NCBI GenBank assembly: GCA_024207135.1
Contig: CP042428.1
Coordinates: forward strand, 2,604,001-2,668,000
Reading direction: 5' to 3'
DNA length: 64,000 nt
Source: Arthrobacter sp. C2
Lineage (GTDB): Bacteria > Actinomycetota > Actinomycetes > Actinomycetales > Micrococcaceae
Positions 8,624 through 17,086 of this stretch are shown here, piece after piece. The notes below the pieces were generated by a model that saw only the letters and a list, made by a program, of their open reading frames with translations, made no database searches and was not told the DNA's origin. Position 1 is the stretch's first letter, and every line of letters begins with the position of its first letter. The position numbers and the translations under genes were made by a program.

Positions 8624-9886
8624 ATGGCCATGGATGCGGGCGTCGTCATCGTGGGCGGCGGGCAGGCTGGGCTCCAGAGCGCTGATTCGCTGCGCAGCGC
8701 GGGGTACGGCGGGAAAATCACCGTCGTCGCCGGGGAGCCGGAACTGCCCTACCAGCGCCCGCCGCTGTCCAAGGACTTCCTGGCACCGGGCACGGAAGCA
8801 TCGCCGTTGCCGCTGCGCGGCGAGGCCTTTTTCACAGACAAGGACATCTTGCTGCTGCGTGGGATTGCCGCCACGGCCATCGACCGCCCCTGCCGCAACG
8901 TGTCGTTGGACGACGGGACCACCCTCGACTACGGGCACCTGGTCCTGGCCACCGGCACCCGAAACCGGACCCTGGATTGCGCCGGGGCCAGACTTGCCGG
9001 GATCCATTACCTGCGCACCCTGGCCGACGCCCGGGCACTGCATGCGGCGCTGCCCGCCGCACGGAACGTGGTGGTGATCGGCGCCGGATTCATCGGCCTC
9101 GAATTTGCCGCCGCAGCCCGCGCCCGCGGATGCAACACCACCGTCCTGGAATTCGCGCCGCGCCCCATGGGCAGGGCGCTGACCCCGGTGATGGGCGACT
9201 GGTTCGCCGGCGCCCACGCGCGCCTGGGCATCGGGCTGAAACTCTCCGAGGGCATCGAACGCTTCGAGGCCGGGCCCGATGGCCGCGTGGCCGTCGCGGT
9301 GTCCACCACCGGGGCACGCCACCTGGCCGACCTCGTCGTGGTGGGGATCGGCGTGCTGCCCAACGACGAGCTGGCCGCCGTGGCCGGGCTGGAAACCGGA
9401 AACGGTATCCGTGTGGATGGGTGTTTGCGCACCTCGGACCCTGCCATCCTGGCGGTCGGGGACTGCGCCAATTTCCCCCACCCCCGCAGCGGTGAACGCA
9501 TCCGGCTCGAATCGGTGCAGAACGCCACCGACCAGGCCCGCCATGCCGCGCGCACCATCATGGCGGGCGCGGCCGAAAGACCCGAGGCAGCCCCGTACGC
9601 GGAACTACCCTGGTTCTGGTCCACCCAGGGCCCGTACCGCCTGCAGATGGCGGGGCTGGCGAATCCGGGGGACGATACCCTGGTGCTGGGGGATCCGGCG
9701 GCCGCGAAGTTTTCCGTGCTGTGCTTCCGTGACGGATTGCTGGCGGCGGTCGAGTCGGTGAACCTGCCGGCCGACCACCTGGCCGCCCGCAAGCTCCTGG
9801 CAGGCTCCGCCCGGATCTCCCGCCTCGAGGCAAGCGCGCAGGGGTTCACGCTCAAGGCGGCGGCCAGGGCCATGGCTCCTGTGTAG
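8624..9886 (+). CDS. FAD-dependent ferredoxin--NAD(P)+ reductase
   Basis: 420 aa of the putidaredoxin/rubredoxin reductase family. The FAD motif VIVGGGQAGLQSA is at the N-terminus, RPPLSK follows, the NAD(P) motif VIGAGFIGLEFA is near residue 150, and AVGDCANF is the second FAD contact. It is the last gene of the P450-ferredoxin-reductase unit and should feed the ferredoxin immediately upstream. A bidirectional hairpin follows the stop. Confidence 0.93.
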   Translation: MAMDAGVVIVGGGQAGLQSADSLRSAGYGGKITVVAGEPELPYQRPPLSKDFLAPGTEASPLPLRGEAFFTDKDILLLRGIAATAIDRPCRNVSLDDGTTLDYGHLVLATGTRNRTLDCAGARLAGIHYLRTLADARALHAALPAARNVVVIGAGFIGLEFAAAARARGCNTTVLEFAPRPMGRALTPVMGDWFAGAHARLGIGLKLSEGIERFEAGPDGRVAVAVSTTGARHLADLVVVGIGVLPNDELAAVAGLETGNGIRVDGCLRTSDPAILAVGDCANFPHPRSGERIRLESVQNATDQARHAARTIMAGAAERPEAAPYAELPWFWSTQGPYRLQMAGLANPGDDTLVLGDPAAAKFSVLCFRDGLLAAVESVNLPADHLAARKLLAGSARISRLEASAQGFTLKAAARAMAPV

Positions 9887-9909
9887 TTCCTTCTCGCCGC
9901 AACAAGATA

Positions 9910-9958
9910 GATGCCTGGAGGTCCGGGTCGAATTCATCGACCCGGACCTCCAGGCATC
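9910..9958. terminator. Bidirectional terminator between convergent operons
   Basis: A perfect 21-bp stem (9910-9930 and 9938-9958) with a 7-nt loop sits between the ferredoxin reductase stop (9886) and the convergent stop at 9999. It can serve both strands. Confidence 0.85.
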
Positions 9959-9998
9959 CTGGCTTTGGAAATGAATCGCCGACGCCGGGGTTGCCGCC

Positions 9999-10850
9999 TC
10001 AGCCGCCGAGCGACGCCGAGCCGGTCATGGCCCTTCGCAGCGGCTCGGCATCGCAAAGCCCCTTCAGGGACATGCCCTCCGGAAGCATGCCCAGGCCGCT
10101 GCGGATCCGCGTCAGCAACTCCAGCCCGCGGTGGTCAACCTCCAGGGTGCGGCCCCGGGCGGCCCAGGCGCTTGCCGCCGCACCCTGGTAGCCGCAGCGC
10201 TCGAGCAACTCGATGCCCCCGGAATCGTTCATCGCCTCCCCCGCCGCAACCCCGCGCGCCAGGGCACCGAGGTAGCCTTGCAGCTCCCCGGATTCCAGCA
10301 CCTCTGCACGCACCACCAGTCCCTGGCCGGGAAGTTCGGGCAGCAGCGCATTGACATCCGCCAACTGCCTGAACCCTGCCTTCTCGGCCAGCTTGTCGAA
10401 GGGCGGGCCCAGCAGGGTCGCATCCGCGCGTCCGTCCACCAGCGCTTCGAGCCGCTCGCGCACGCCCCCGACGACCACGTAGTCGACCTCGACTCTGGCC
10501 TCTCCCAGCAGATGCTTGGCCAGCAGCGCAAACCCGTTGTCCGGTGCGTCAACCGCGAACCGGCACCCGGCCAGCTCCGCCAAGGTTTCCACGTTTCCGC
10601 CTGCATGGATGCCCAGCTGAGTGGTCGCCTCGACCTGCGCCACCAGGCGCAGCGGCGCCCCGGCGCGGGTCCACTCGAAGAGGTTGTCGATGGCCGTGAC
10701 CACCACGTCCTGTTCCCCGGCCAGCAGGGCACGGAGCTGCTCCTTGCTGGAGGTGGTGCGCGTGGGCACCACCTCCAGCTCCCGCAGGAAGCCGAGCTCG
10801 GAGGCCAGCAGGTAGGAAACCGGCGGAACGAAGTGGCTCTGGCGCAGCAT
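9999..10850 (-). CDS. THI5/NMT1-like periplasmic-binding-fold protein lacking a signal peptide
   Basis: About 283 aa with the fold of SsuA/THI5 binding proteins (SSKEQLRALLAGEQDVVVTAIDN, GCRFAVDAPDNGFALL, DGRADATLLGPP). It begins directly in the mature domain (MLRQSHFVPPVSY), with no signal sequence or lipobox, and no ABC permease lies beside it. It is probably cytoplasmic, either an enzyme using this fold or a ligand carrier. The ATG at 10850 shares one base with the stop of the upstream FAH gene; a GTG at 10853 would give one extra residue. It is the last gene of the hydroxylase-dioxygenase-FAH operon. Confidence 0.7.
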   Translation of the reverse strand: MLRQSHFVPPVSYLLASELGFLRELEVVPTRTTSSKEQLRALLAGEQDVVVTAIDNLFEWTRAGAPLRLVAQVEATTQLGIHAGGNVETLAELAGCRFAVDAPDNGFALLAKHLLGEARVEVDYVVVGGVRERLEALVDGRADATLLGPPFDKLAEKAGFRQLADVNALLPELPGQGLVVRAEVLESGELQGYLGALARGVAAGEAMNDSGGIELLERCGYQGAAASAWAARGRTLEVDHRGLELLTRIRSGLGMLPEGMSLKGLCDAEPLRRAMTGSASLGG

Positions 10851-11881
10851 CACGCGACGCTGCCTCCGGCCGCGGCGAGCGCGACGGGGCGGTCCGCGTA
10901 CCAGGGAGGCAGCTGCCCGGAAGGCCCGCGCACCGGCGAGCGCTGGGTCCCCAGCCCGGAGATCGATGCCTCCATCACGTCGCCGTCGCGCAGGAACCTG
11001 CCCCAGTGCGATCCGTTGCCCGCCGGCGACCCGGTGATCAGCACGTCCCCGGGCTGCAGCACGGCAACCGAGGAGGCGTAGGCGATCAGGCTCGGGATGT
11101 CGAAGAGCAGGTCGTCAACCAGGGCGTCCTGCATCATCTGGCCGTTGAGGCTCAGCCGGATCCGCAACTTCGACAGATCGGGCACGAACCGCCGGGGCAC
11201 GACGTACGGGCCGACGGGGAAGAACGTGGGCTGGTTCTTGGAGCGGAACCAGTCGGTGCCCATCATCGCGATGTCGGTGCGCGGCACCAGCGCGCGCGAA
11301 GTGACGTCGTTGACGATGGTGTAGCCGGCCACGTGGTCCATGGCATCGGCGGCCGAGACCCGATGCGCGCGCCGGCCGATGACCACCCCGAGCTCGAGTT
11401 CCCAGTCAATGTCCCCGCCCACGTCGGGCAATTGCACGTCGTCGTAGGCCCCGCACACCGCGGAGGGAATCCCGGTCCAGATGTACGGGTCCCCGGTGCG
11501 GCCGCGCTCGTCGATTTCCGCCGCGGCGTCGGCCGCGAGCTGCCGCGCATCGGCCCCCTCGGTGCCGAGCTTGTGGGCCACGCTCATCTGGATGACGTGT
11601 TCGCGGTAGTTTGCCCCGGCGGCGATGATGGTGCCCACCGGTTGCACCGGGGGCAGCACCCCCAGCCCCGCCAACCGGCGGGACCCGGCCGCGGCCGGAT
11701 CGATGGTGCCGATTTTCTCCAGGTGGGCATCCCAGTCGGCGAACAAGTCCCCGATGCGGGTGATGCCCGGCAGCACGGTGCGCAGGTCGACGACGGTGTC
11801 GCCGAAGACGGCGCCCGGGAACTGCTCCCCGGCGTCCTCGAAGGAGCCGAGCTTGAATTCGTTGTTGCTGGTGTCTTTCAT
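10850..11881 (-). CDS. FAH-family hydrolase/isomerase, second copy
   Basis: About 343 aa, FAH fold: DWELELGVVIGRRAH supplies the Glu ligands, NDVTSRALVPRTD the Asp, and GDVLITGSPAGNG the loop near the end. The IAAGANYREHVIQM segment is typical of the 2-keto-4-pentenoate hydratase/homoprotocatechuate isomerase branch. GGAGG precedes the ATG at 11881; the upstream ATG at 11899 lacks a site. It lies directly after an extradiol dioxygenase, so hydrolysing or decarboxylating the ring-cleavage product is the natural role. Confidence 0.85.
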   Translation of the reverse strand: MKDTSNNEFKLGSFEDAGEQFPGAVFGDTVVDLRTVLPGITRIGDLFADWDAHLEKIGTIDPAAAGSRRLAGLGVLPPVQPVGTIIAAGANYREHVIQMSVAHKLGTEGADARQLAADAAAEIDERGRTGDPYIWTGIPSAVCGAYDDVQLPDVGGDIDWELELGVVIGRRAHRVSAADAMDHVAGYTIVNDVTSRALVPRTDIAMMGTDWFRSKNQPTFFPVGPYVVPRRFVPDLSKLRIRLSLNGQMMQDALVDDLLFDIPSLIAYASSVAVLQPGDVLITGSPAGNGSHWGRFLRDGDVMEASISGLGTQRSPVRGPSGQLPPWYADRPVALAAAGGSVA

Positions 11882-11912
11882 GGATCCTCCAAAGGCCACT
11901 GTCGGTCGCCGC

Positions 11913-12851
11913 CTAGACCGGCGGCGGGACGAACAGGCCCTTGTCCTTGTCGTTGAACATTTCCTTGGCGATGAACTCGTCCATGTCCCCGCCGGTGCCC
12001 CATTGGTCCGAGGTCAGCGGATCCTGGGTGTCGTAGATGCTGGGGTGCCAGGTGTCTTCGTCGACCGAATCAAGCTCGGTGGTGAATTCCATGGTGTTGC
12101 CGTTGGGATCGTGGAAGTAGGTGAAGGTGTTGTCCCCGGCGCTGTGGCGTCCCGGGCCCCAGATCTTCTTGAAGCCCGAGCGCAGCAGCCTGCCGCTGCC
12201 GCGCATGTATTCGTCGATGCCGCGCAGCTCGAAGGAGGCGTGCTGCAGCGAGGCGTGCGGGCCGCGGGCAATCGCGATCGAGTGGTGCTGGGCGTTGCAG
12301 CGCAGGAAGTAGAACAGGTCCCCCATGTGCGGGTGGTTCAGGGTGTCCGAGAGCCGGAAGCCCAGGGTCTGCTCGTACCAGGCGAGCATTTTCTCCGGCT
12401 CCGGGGAGTTGAGCACCACGTGGGACAGGCGCACCGGGATGGACTCGCGTTCCTCGATCTTGCGGTGCTTGCGCACCTCGACGTCCGAGGAGACCTCGAC
12501 GGTGCGTCCCTCCAGGTCGAAGAAGCGGAAGCCGTAGCCCCCGCCCAGGGTCTTGAGGTCGTCGGGCTCGCCGATGAGCTTCACGTTCTTCGCGATGAGG
12601 TCCGAGGCGAGCTGGTCCACCGAGGCCTTGTCCGCGGCGCCGAAGGCGACCAGGTCCAGGCGTTTTTCGTCGGCCTCGCGCACGCGGACCGAGTACTGTT
12701 CCGGGGAGCCCTCGGCGGCGAAGTAGGTGACCCCGCCGTCGTCCTCCATCTGGGTCAAGCCCCAGTGGTTCTTGTAGAAGTCGACCTGCTTCTTGTAGTC
12801 GGGCACCGCGATGTCGAAGTGCCTCAGGTGTGTGATCGGGCTGAAGGCCAT
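11913..12851 (-). CDS. Extradiol (meta-cleavage) dioxygenase, VOC family
   Basis: 312 aa made of two vicinal-oxygen-chelate modules. Iron ligands sit in the second module: H144 (RLSHVVLNS), H204 (LQHASFEL) and E255 (GNTMEFTTE), matching the 2-His-1-carboxylate order and spacing of BphC-type enzymes. It cleaves a catecholic ring next to the diol. AGGAGA lies before the ATG. It follows the flavin hydroxylase by 57 bp and precedes the FAH-family enzyme, giving hydroxylate, cleave, hydrolyse in gene order. The precise catechol cannot be named. Confidence 0.9.
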   Translation of the reverse strand: MAFSPITHLRHFDIAVPDYKKQVDFYKNHWGLTQMEDDGGVTYFAAEGSPEQYSVRVREADEKRLDLVAFGAADKASVDQLASDLIAKNVKLIGEPDDLKTLGGGYGFRFFDLEGRTVEVSSDVEVRKHRKIEERESIPVRLSHVVLNSPEPEKMLAWYEQTLGFRLSDTLNHPHMGDLFYFLRCNAQHHSIAIARGPHASLQHASFELRGIDEYMRGSGRLLRSGFKKIWGPGRHSAGDNTFTYFHDPNGNTMEFTTELDSVDEDTWHPSIYDTQDPLTSDQWGTGGDMDEFIAKEMFNDKDKGLFVPPPV

Positions 12852-12908
12852 GATTCTCTCCTGTAAATCTGTTGATCCGGGTGGATGCGGGGTCTGGCGA
12901 CGGGTGGT

Positions 12909-14414
12909 CTAAAGGTGTGCCGGCACGTCGCGGCCGGCCTGTGGGAGGGCTGCCACGAGCCGTTCGAAATCCTCCGGGGTCTCCCCCAGGCCCAGGATGT
13001 AGCGGTCCGGGCGGATGATGGCAATCTTGGCGCCGGCGGCCTCCAGGATTTGGCCGACCTTGGCCGGGTCGAACAGGATCACGACGTCGTCGTTGTCCTC
13101 GAGCCGCTCGCGCAGTGCGGCAGGAAGGGCGGAGTAGAGCTCGTGGGTGGTTGCCACCAGGAAGCGGGAGCCGACCATGTCATCGAGGCGCACCCCGTCG
13201 GCGAGGATCGGCTGGATGCCTAGGCGGCCGGCGCGTTCGTCGGTGCCGCCCTCGTGCAGGCCCGGTCCCAGTGGGGGCGCCACGGGTGCCGATGCAGCGG
13301 GGTTCGCCCGGATGAAGGCATCTCGCTGCCTGGCAACATCGGCATCGGTGGTCTGCAGGAAGCCGGCGGCGTTGGCAGCCTGTTCCACCCAGAACCGTGC
13401 ATGTGGCAGTCGCTCGGACTCGTAGGTGTCAAGGAGGCTGCCATCCGCTGCACCGCGCTTGACGGCGTCCAGCTTCCACACCAGGTTGGCCACATCGCGC
13501 ATGCCGGCACACAGTCCCTGTCCAAAGAGCGGCGGCGCCTGGTGCGCGGCATCGCCTGCCAGGAAGATGTTCCCGGCACGCCATTGTTGGGAGATGCGCC
13601 CGCGGAAGGTGTACGTAGCCAGCCGGTCCGCGGTGAACTTGTCGGCCGGAAGCACCCCGTGGCTGAGGCGTTCGAGGCCCGCCGGGGTCGTGATTTCCTC
13701 GGGGTCGTCCCCCGGCATGAGCATGAATTCCATGCGTACGCGTTTGCCGGGGAGCCGGATCCACAGGGCGGGCCTGGTGTGGTGGCCCAGGAAGATCATG
13801 TCGGAGGACAATCCCGGGCTGTCTTCAAGGATCCCGTCGGCGACCAGCCATTGTGCATCCTCGCCGATCTTCTCGGTCTCGATGTTTAGCGCCTTGCGGC
13901 TCTGGGAACGGGCTCCGTCGGCAGCAATGGCCCAACGGGCACGGATGAGGGATTCCTCGCCGTCCGCGTTTTGCACCGCGACCTCGACGCCTTCGCCGAC
14001 ATTGCGCACCGAGAGCACCGTCATGCCGCGGCGCAGCTCGACGCCGGGAAGTTCCTCGACGACCTCCTGCAGCAGGACTTCAATGTCAGGCTGGTGGAAA
14101 GTAAGGTCGTCGTGCCAACCCTGGGTCCCGAGCCGGCCCGTGGGCACCGAGATGAGGACCTCGTGCTCCTCGTTCTCAATGTGCATCGAGGCCATCGGCA
14201 AGGTTGCCTTGGCGAAGCGCTCGGCGACCCCCAAGGACTGGAGGGTACGGAAGGTCTCGCCATCGAAGTGCACGGCGCGTGCGGTCGGCCAGGGCTGGAT
14301 CTCGCGCTCCACGCCAATGGCACTCAAGCCGGCGCGGCCCAGCAACGCCAGGGCGGTGACCCCGACGGGTCCGCCACCGACAACCACTACGTCCACATCA
14401 ATGACGTTTGCCAT
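12909..14414 (-). CDS. FAD-dependent aromatic hydroxylase (PheA/TfdB, MhpA-like)
   Basis: 501 aa class A flavoprotein monooxygenase. VVVVGGGPVGVTALALLGRAG binds ADP, ARWAIAADGARS is the DG motif, and GNIFLAGDAAHQAPPLFGQG is the second FAD/NAD(P)H motif, followed by a thioredoxin-like C-terminal domain as in phenol and 3-(3-hydroxyphenyl)propionate hydroxylases. It puts a hydroxyl on a phenolic ring to make the catechol for the extradiol enzyme next door. GAGGGAG precedes the start. An ACGATACG-type operator lies 16-36 bp upstream. Confidence 0.9.
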   Translation of the reverse strand: MANVIDVDVVVVGGGPVGVTALALLGRAGLSAIGVEREIQPWPTARAVHFDGETFRTLQSLGVAERFAKATLPMASMHIENEEHEVLISVPTGRLGTQGWHDDLTFHQPDIEVLLQEVVEELPGVELRRGMTVLSVRNVGEGVEVAVQNADGEESLIRARWAIAADGARSQSRKALNIETEKIGEDAQWLVADGILEDSPGLSSDMIFLGHHTRPALWIRLPGKRVRMEFMLMPGDDPEEITTPAGLERLSHGVLPADKFTADRLATYTFRGRISQQWRAGNIFLAGDAAHQAPPLFGQGLCAGMRDVANLVWKLDAVKRGAADGSLLDTYESERLPHARFWVEQAANAAGFLQTTDADVARQRDAFIRANPAASAPVAPPLGPGLHEGGTDERAGRLGIQPILADGVRLDDMVGSRFLVATTHELYSALPAALRERLEDNDDVVILFDPAKVGQILEAAGAKIAIIRPDRYILGLGETPEDFERLVAALPQAGRDVPAHL

Positions 14415-14430
14415 TTCGCTCCCTCAAGTT

Positions 14431-14450
14431 CAGTACGTATCGTTTCGAAT
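14431..14450. promoter_or_regulatory. Operator, ACGATACG family, before the aromatic hydroxylase operon
   Basis: CGTATCGT at 14436-14443, continued by TTCGAAT, lies in the 109-bp gap between the aldehyde dehydrogenase stop and the hydroxylase start. The reverse complement reads ATTCGAAACGATACGTACTG, matching the core at the other Region A promoters. Confidence 0.55.
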
Positions 14451-14523
14451 AAATGTAACACCCGTCACGCTTGGTGCGCAAGGGGCCTGGATAGGCCCCG
14501 AGTGCGCTCCGGGCGTTGGAGCC

Positions 14524-15900
14524 TCAGGCCTTCCAAACGGTCTTGAGGTTGCAGAATTCCCGGATGCCGTCGGCGGCGAGCTCGCGCCCGAAACCGGAGC
14601 GCTTGATCCCGCCGAATGGCAGCTCCTGGTAGGAAACCGTCATGCCATTGATGAACACCGCACCGGCATCAAGGCCGGCGGTGAACCAGGCTTCCTCCTC
14701 GGCATCATTGGTCCAGACCGCACTGGAAAGCCCGAAAGTGGTCTGGTTGGCGATGCGCAAGGCGTCCTCGCGGTCGGTAGCGCGGTACAGCGAGGCAACC
14801 GGGCCAAAGGTCTCTTCCTGGATGATGCGCATCTGATCGGTGAGGCCGGCGAGCACCGTGGGGGCGTAAAAGAAACCCGGGCCCTCCGGGGCCGTCCCGC
14901 CGGTAAGCACCTGGGCACCCAGGGCGCGGGCATCCTCAACAAGTTCGGCCAGCTCGTCACGTCCGGACGCGGTGGCCAGCGGCCCCACCTGGGTCTCGGG
15001 GTCCAGCGGATCCCCGACCACCAGCTCCGACATCAGCTTCGCGAATTCGGCGGCAAATGCGTCATAAACCTCGGCGTGAACGATGAATCGCTTCCCGGCG
15101 ATGCAGGACTGGCCGTTGTTGCTGATCCGCGCGCGCACGGCCGTCGCGGCGGCGGCGGCGAGGTCGGCCGAGGGCATGACGATGAACGGGTCGGAGCCGC
15201 CCAGTTCCAGCACCGACTTCTTCACGTGGTCGGCGGCAATGGAGGCCACCGAGCGGCCGGCCGGCTCGGAGCCCGTGAGGGTCACCGCCTTGACGCGGGG
15301 GTCGGACAAAACTGCGGCAACCTCGGAGCCGCCGATCAGCAGCGTGCGGAAGGAACCCGCCGGGAAGCCGGCTTGCTCAAAGAGCGTGTCAAGGAAAAGC
15401 GCAGCCTGGGGGACGTTGGAGGCATGCTTGAGTAGCCCGGAATTGCCGGCCATGAGCGCCGGGGCGGCAAAGCGGATGACCTGCCAGAGCGGGTAGTTCC
15501 ATGGCATGACGGCCAGGACGGTGCCCAGCGGCTCATAGCGGGTCCAGGCGTTGCTCGCGCCCACGGACTCCGGGTCGGCCAGCGGGGCATCGGCCAGGAA
15601 CCCCTCGGCCTGTGCGGCATAGAAGCGCATGGCCTTGACACACTTGTGCACCTCGGCGACCGATTGGGCGATGGGCTTGCCCATCTCGACGGTGATCAAT
15701 TCACCAAGGCCCTCGGCCTGGGCTTCCAGGGCGTCTGCCGCAGCGAGCATCCATGCCGCGCGCTGGGCAAAGGTGGTGCCGCGCAGCAAGCGCGCCGCCT
15801 CGGCGGCTTGGGCAATGCGGTCCTGAACCTCCTGGGGCGAGTGCGGCTCGATGATCATTTCGGTCGAACCGGTGGTCGGGTTGATGGTTGCAATTGCCAT
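14524..15900 (-). CDS. NAD(P)+-dependent aldehyde dehydrogenase (succinate-semialdehyde type)
   Basis: 458 aa. General base E232 (VLELGGSDP), nucleophile C266 (NNGQSCIAGKR), the VMPWNYPLWQ and TLTGSEPAGR segments and the C-terminal PFGGIKRSGFGRE are all intact. Length and the INPTTG start fit the GabD/SSADH group. It oxidises a semialdehyde produced in this pathway, possibly after ring cleavage and aldol splitting. It diverges from the cyclodeaminase-like gene at 16045, with a shared operator in between. Confidence 0.88.
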   Translation of the reverse strand: MAIATINPTTGSTEMIIEPHSPQEVQDRIAQAAEAARLLRGTTFAQRAAWMLAAADALEAQAEGLGELITVEMGKPIAQSVAEVHKCVKAMRFYAAQAEGFLADAPLADPESVGASNAWTRYEPLGTVLAVMPWNYPLWQVIRFAAPALMAGNSGLLKHASNVPQAALFLDTLFEQAGFPAGSFRTLLIGGSEVAAVLSDPRVKAVTLTGSEPAGRSVASIAADHVKKSVLELGGSDPFIVMPSADLAAAAATAVRARISNNGQSCIAGKRFIVHAEVYDAFAAEFAKLMSELVVGDPLDPETQVGPLATASGRDELAELVEDARALGAQVLTGGTAPEGPGFFYAPTVLAGLTDQMRIIQEETFGPVASLYRATDREDALRIANQTTFGLSSAVWTNDAEEEAWFTAGLDAGAVFINGMTVSYQELPFGGIKRSGFGRELAADGIREFCNLKTVWKA

Positions 15901-15947
15901 GGGTGGGATCCTTTTCTTCAGGCGTGTTCTCTGTCACGACTATATAG

Positions 15948-15962
15948 GATACGATTCGTATC
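15948..15962. promoter_or_regulatory. Perfect operator palindrome in a divergent promoter
   Basis: GATACGA-t-TCGTATC: two exact 7-bp arms with a single central base, between the ALDH start (15900) and the cyclodeaminase-like start (16045). It is the most symmetric member of the family and could control both directions. Confidence 0.65.
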
Positions 15963-16044
15963 GGACACCATTTGGTTCCACCGAATGAATCCACCTCCAC
16001 CCGCAGCCCGTGGACCGGCTGCCCGAACACCAAGGAGTGCCATC

Positions 16045-17058
16045 GTGAGCACCAATGGCGAGCTGCCGACGAACCTTCCCCTCTTCCTCACCGACGCCGA
16101 CGTGGCCAACCTTTCGGACTGGTCCGGAGCGATCGAAGCCATTCGCGCCGCCTACAAGGCCCCCGGCGACGAGGCCGGGACCCCGGGGCGGATCTTCGCC
16201 CAGACACAGCGGGAATGGTTGCGGATCATGCCCTCCGTGCCGCCCAGCGGACAACTGTTCGGCGCCAAGTCGATCGCCGGGTCCTTCGCCGACGGCCTGC
16301 GCGTCAGCTACCTGATTTCCCTTTTCGACAAGGACACCGCGGATTTGGTGGCGCTGGTTGATGGGAACCGCGTCACCGGCCTGCGCACCGCCGCGACCAC
16401 CGCGGTGGGCACCTCCACGATCGTGCCGCAACGGCCGCTGACCGTGGGCGTGATCGGCTCCGGCTTCGAGGCCCGTTCCCACCTGACAGCCTTTTCGCAC
16501 GTGTTGGAGTTCGCCGAAATCCGCGTGTTCAGCCCAACCCCCGCCAACCGCGAGGCCTTTGCCGCCGAATTCGACGGCACATTCGGGGCCCCCGCACGGG
16601 CAGTCGACTCGGCCCGCGAGGCCGCCGAGGGCGCGGATCTCATCCTGTGCGCAGCACGCTCCCGCGATGAATCCCCCACGCTGCAGGCCGACTGGGTCTC
16701 GGAGAACGCCGCTGTGGTGTCGATCGGATCCACGACAGCAGCCCAGCGCGAGCTGCCCGCCGAACTCATCGCCCGCGCAGCGGTGGTCGTGGTGGATTCC
16801 CGTGACGAGGTCGTCAACGACAGCGGGGACATGATCGCCGCCCGCGCGCACGGCGTCGATGTCGATTCGATCGTTGTCACGCTCAATGCCGTCCTGTCCG
16901 GCGAAACCGAGATCGATTCGGCGCACGGGATCAGGATCTACAAGTCAACAGGCTCCGGCCTGCAGGACATCGTGGTTGCCGAGATGCTCGTTGACCGCGC
17001 CCGCGCCGAGGGCATCGGCACCGTCCTGCCCGTCGGCATCGTCACCAGCCGCAAATAA
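16045..17058 (+). CDS. Ornithine cyclodeaminase/mu-crystallin family protein
   Basis: 337 aa from a GTG with AAGGAG 7 nt upstream; the open frame extends far upstream but without a better start. The NAD-binding motif VGVIGSGFEARSHLTAF, the FGAKSIAG lysine region and TGLRTAATTAVGTS mark the family, which includes ketimine and pyrroline-carboxylate reductases and alanine dehydrogenases as well as cyclodeaminases. It lies 28 bp before a DapA-family aldolase and likely acts with it on a keto or imino acid. The actual substrate is unknown. Confidence 0.82.
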   Translation: MSTNGELPTNLPLFLTDADVANLSDWSGAIEAIRAAYKAPGDEAGTPGRIFAQTQREWLRIMPSVPPSGQLFGAKSIAGSFADGLRVSYLISLFDKDTADLVALVDGNRVTGLRTAATTAVGTSTIVPQRPLTVGVIGSGFEARSHLTAFSHVLEFAEIRVFSPTPANREAFAAEFDGTFGAPARAVDSAREAAEGADLILCAARSRDESPTLQADWVSENAAVVSIGSTTAAQRELPAELIARAAVVVVDSRDEVVNDSGDMIAARAHGVDVDSIVVTLNAVLSGETEIDSAHGIRIYKSTGSGLQDIVVAEMLVDRARAEGIGTVLPVGIVTSRK

Positions 17059-17086
17059 CACCTCACAGACACCTTAGGAGAACACC

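Noticed and set aside
13426-15435. A 669-codon plus-strand frame opposite the hydroxylase and ALDH genes
   Set aside because: It is antisense to two clear enzymes, has no domain and crosses a promoter with an operator.
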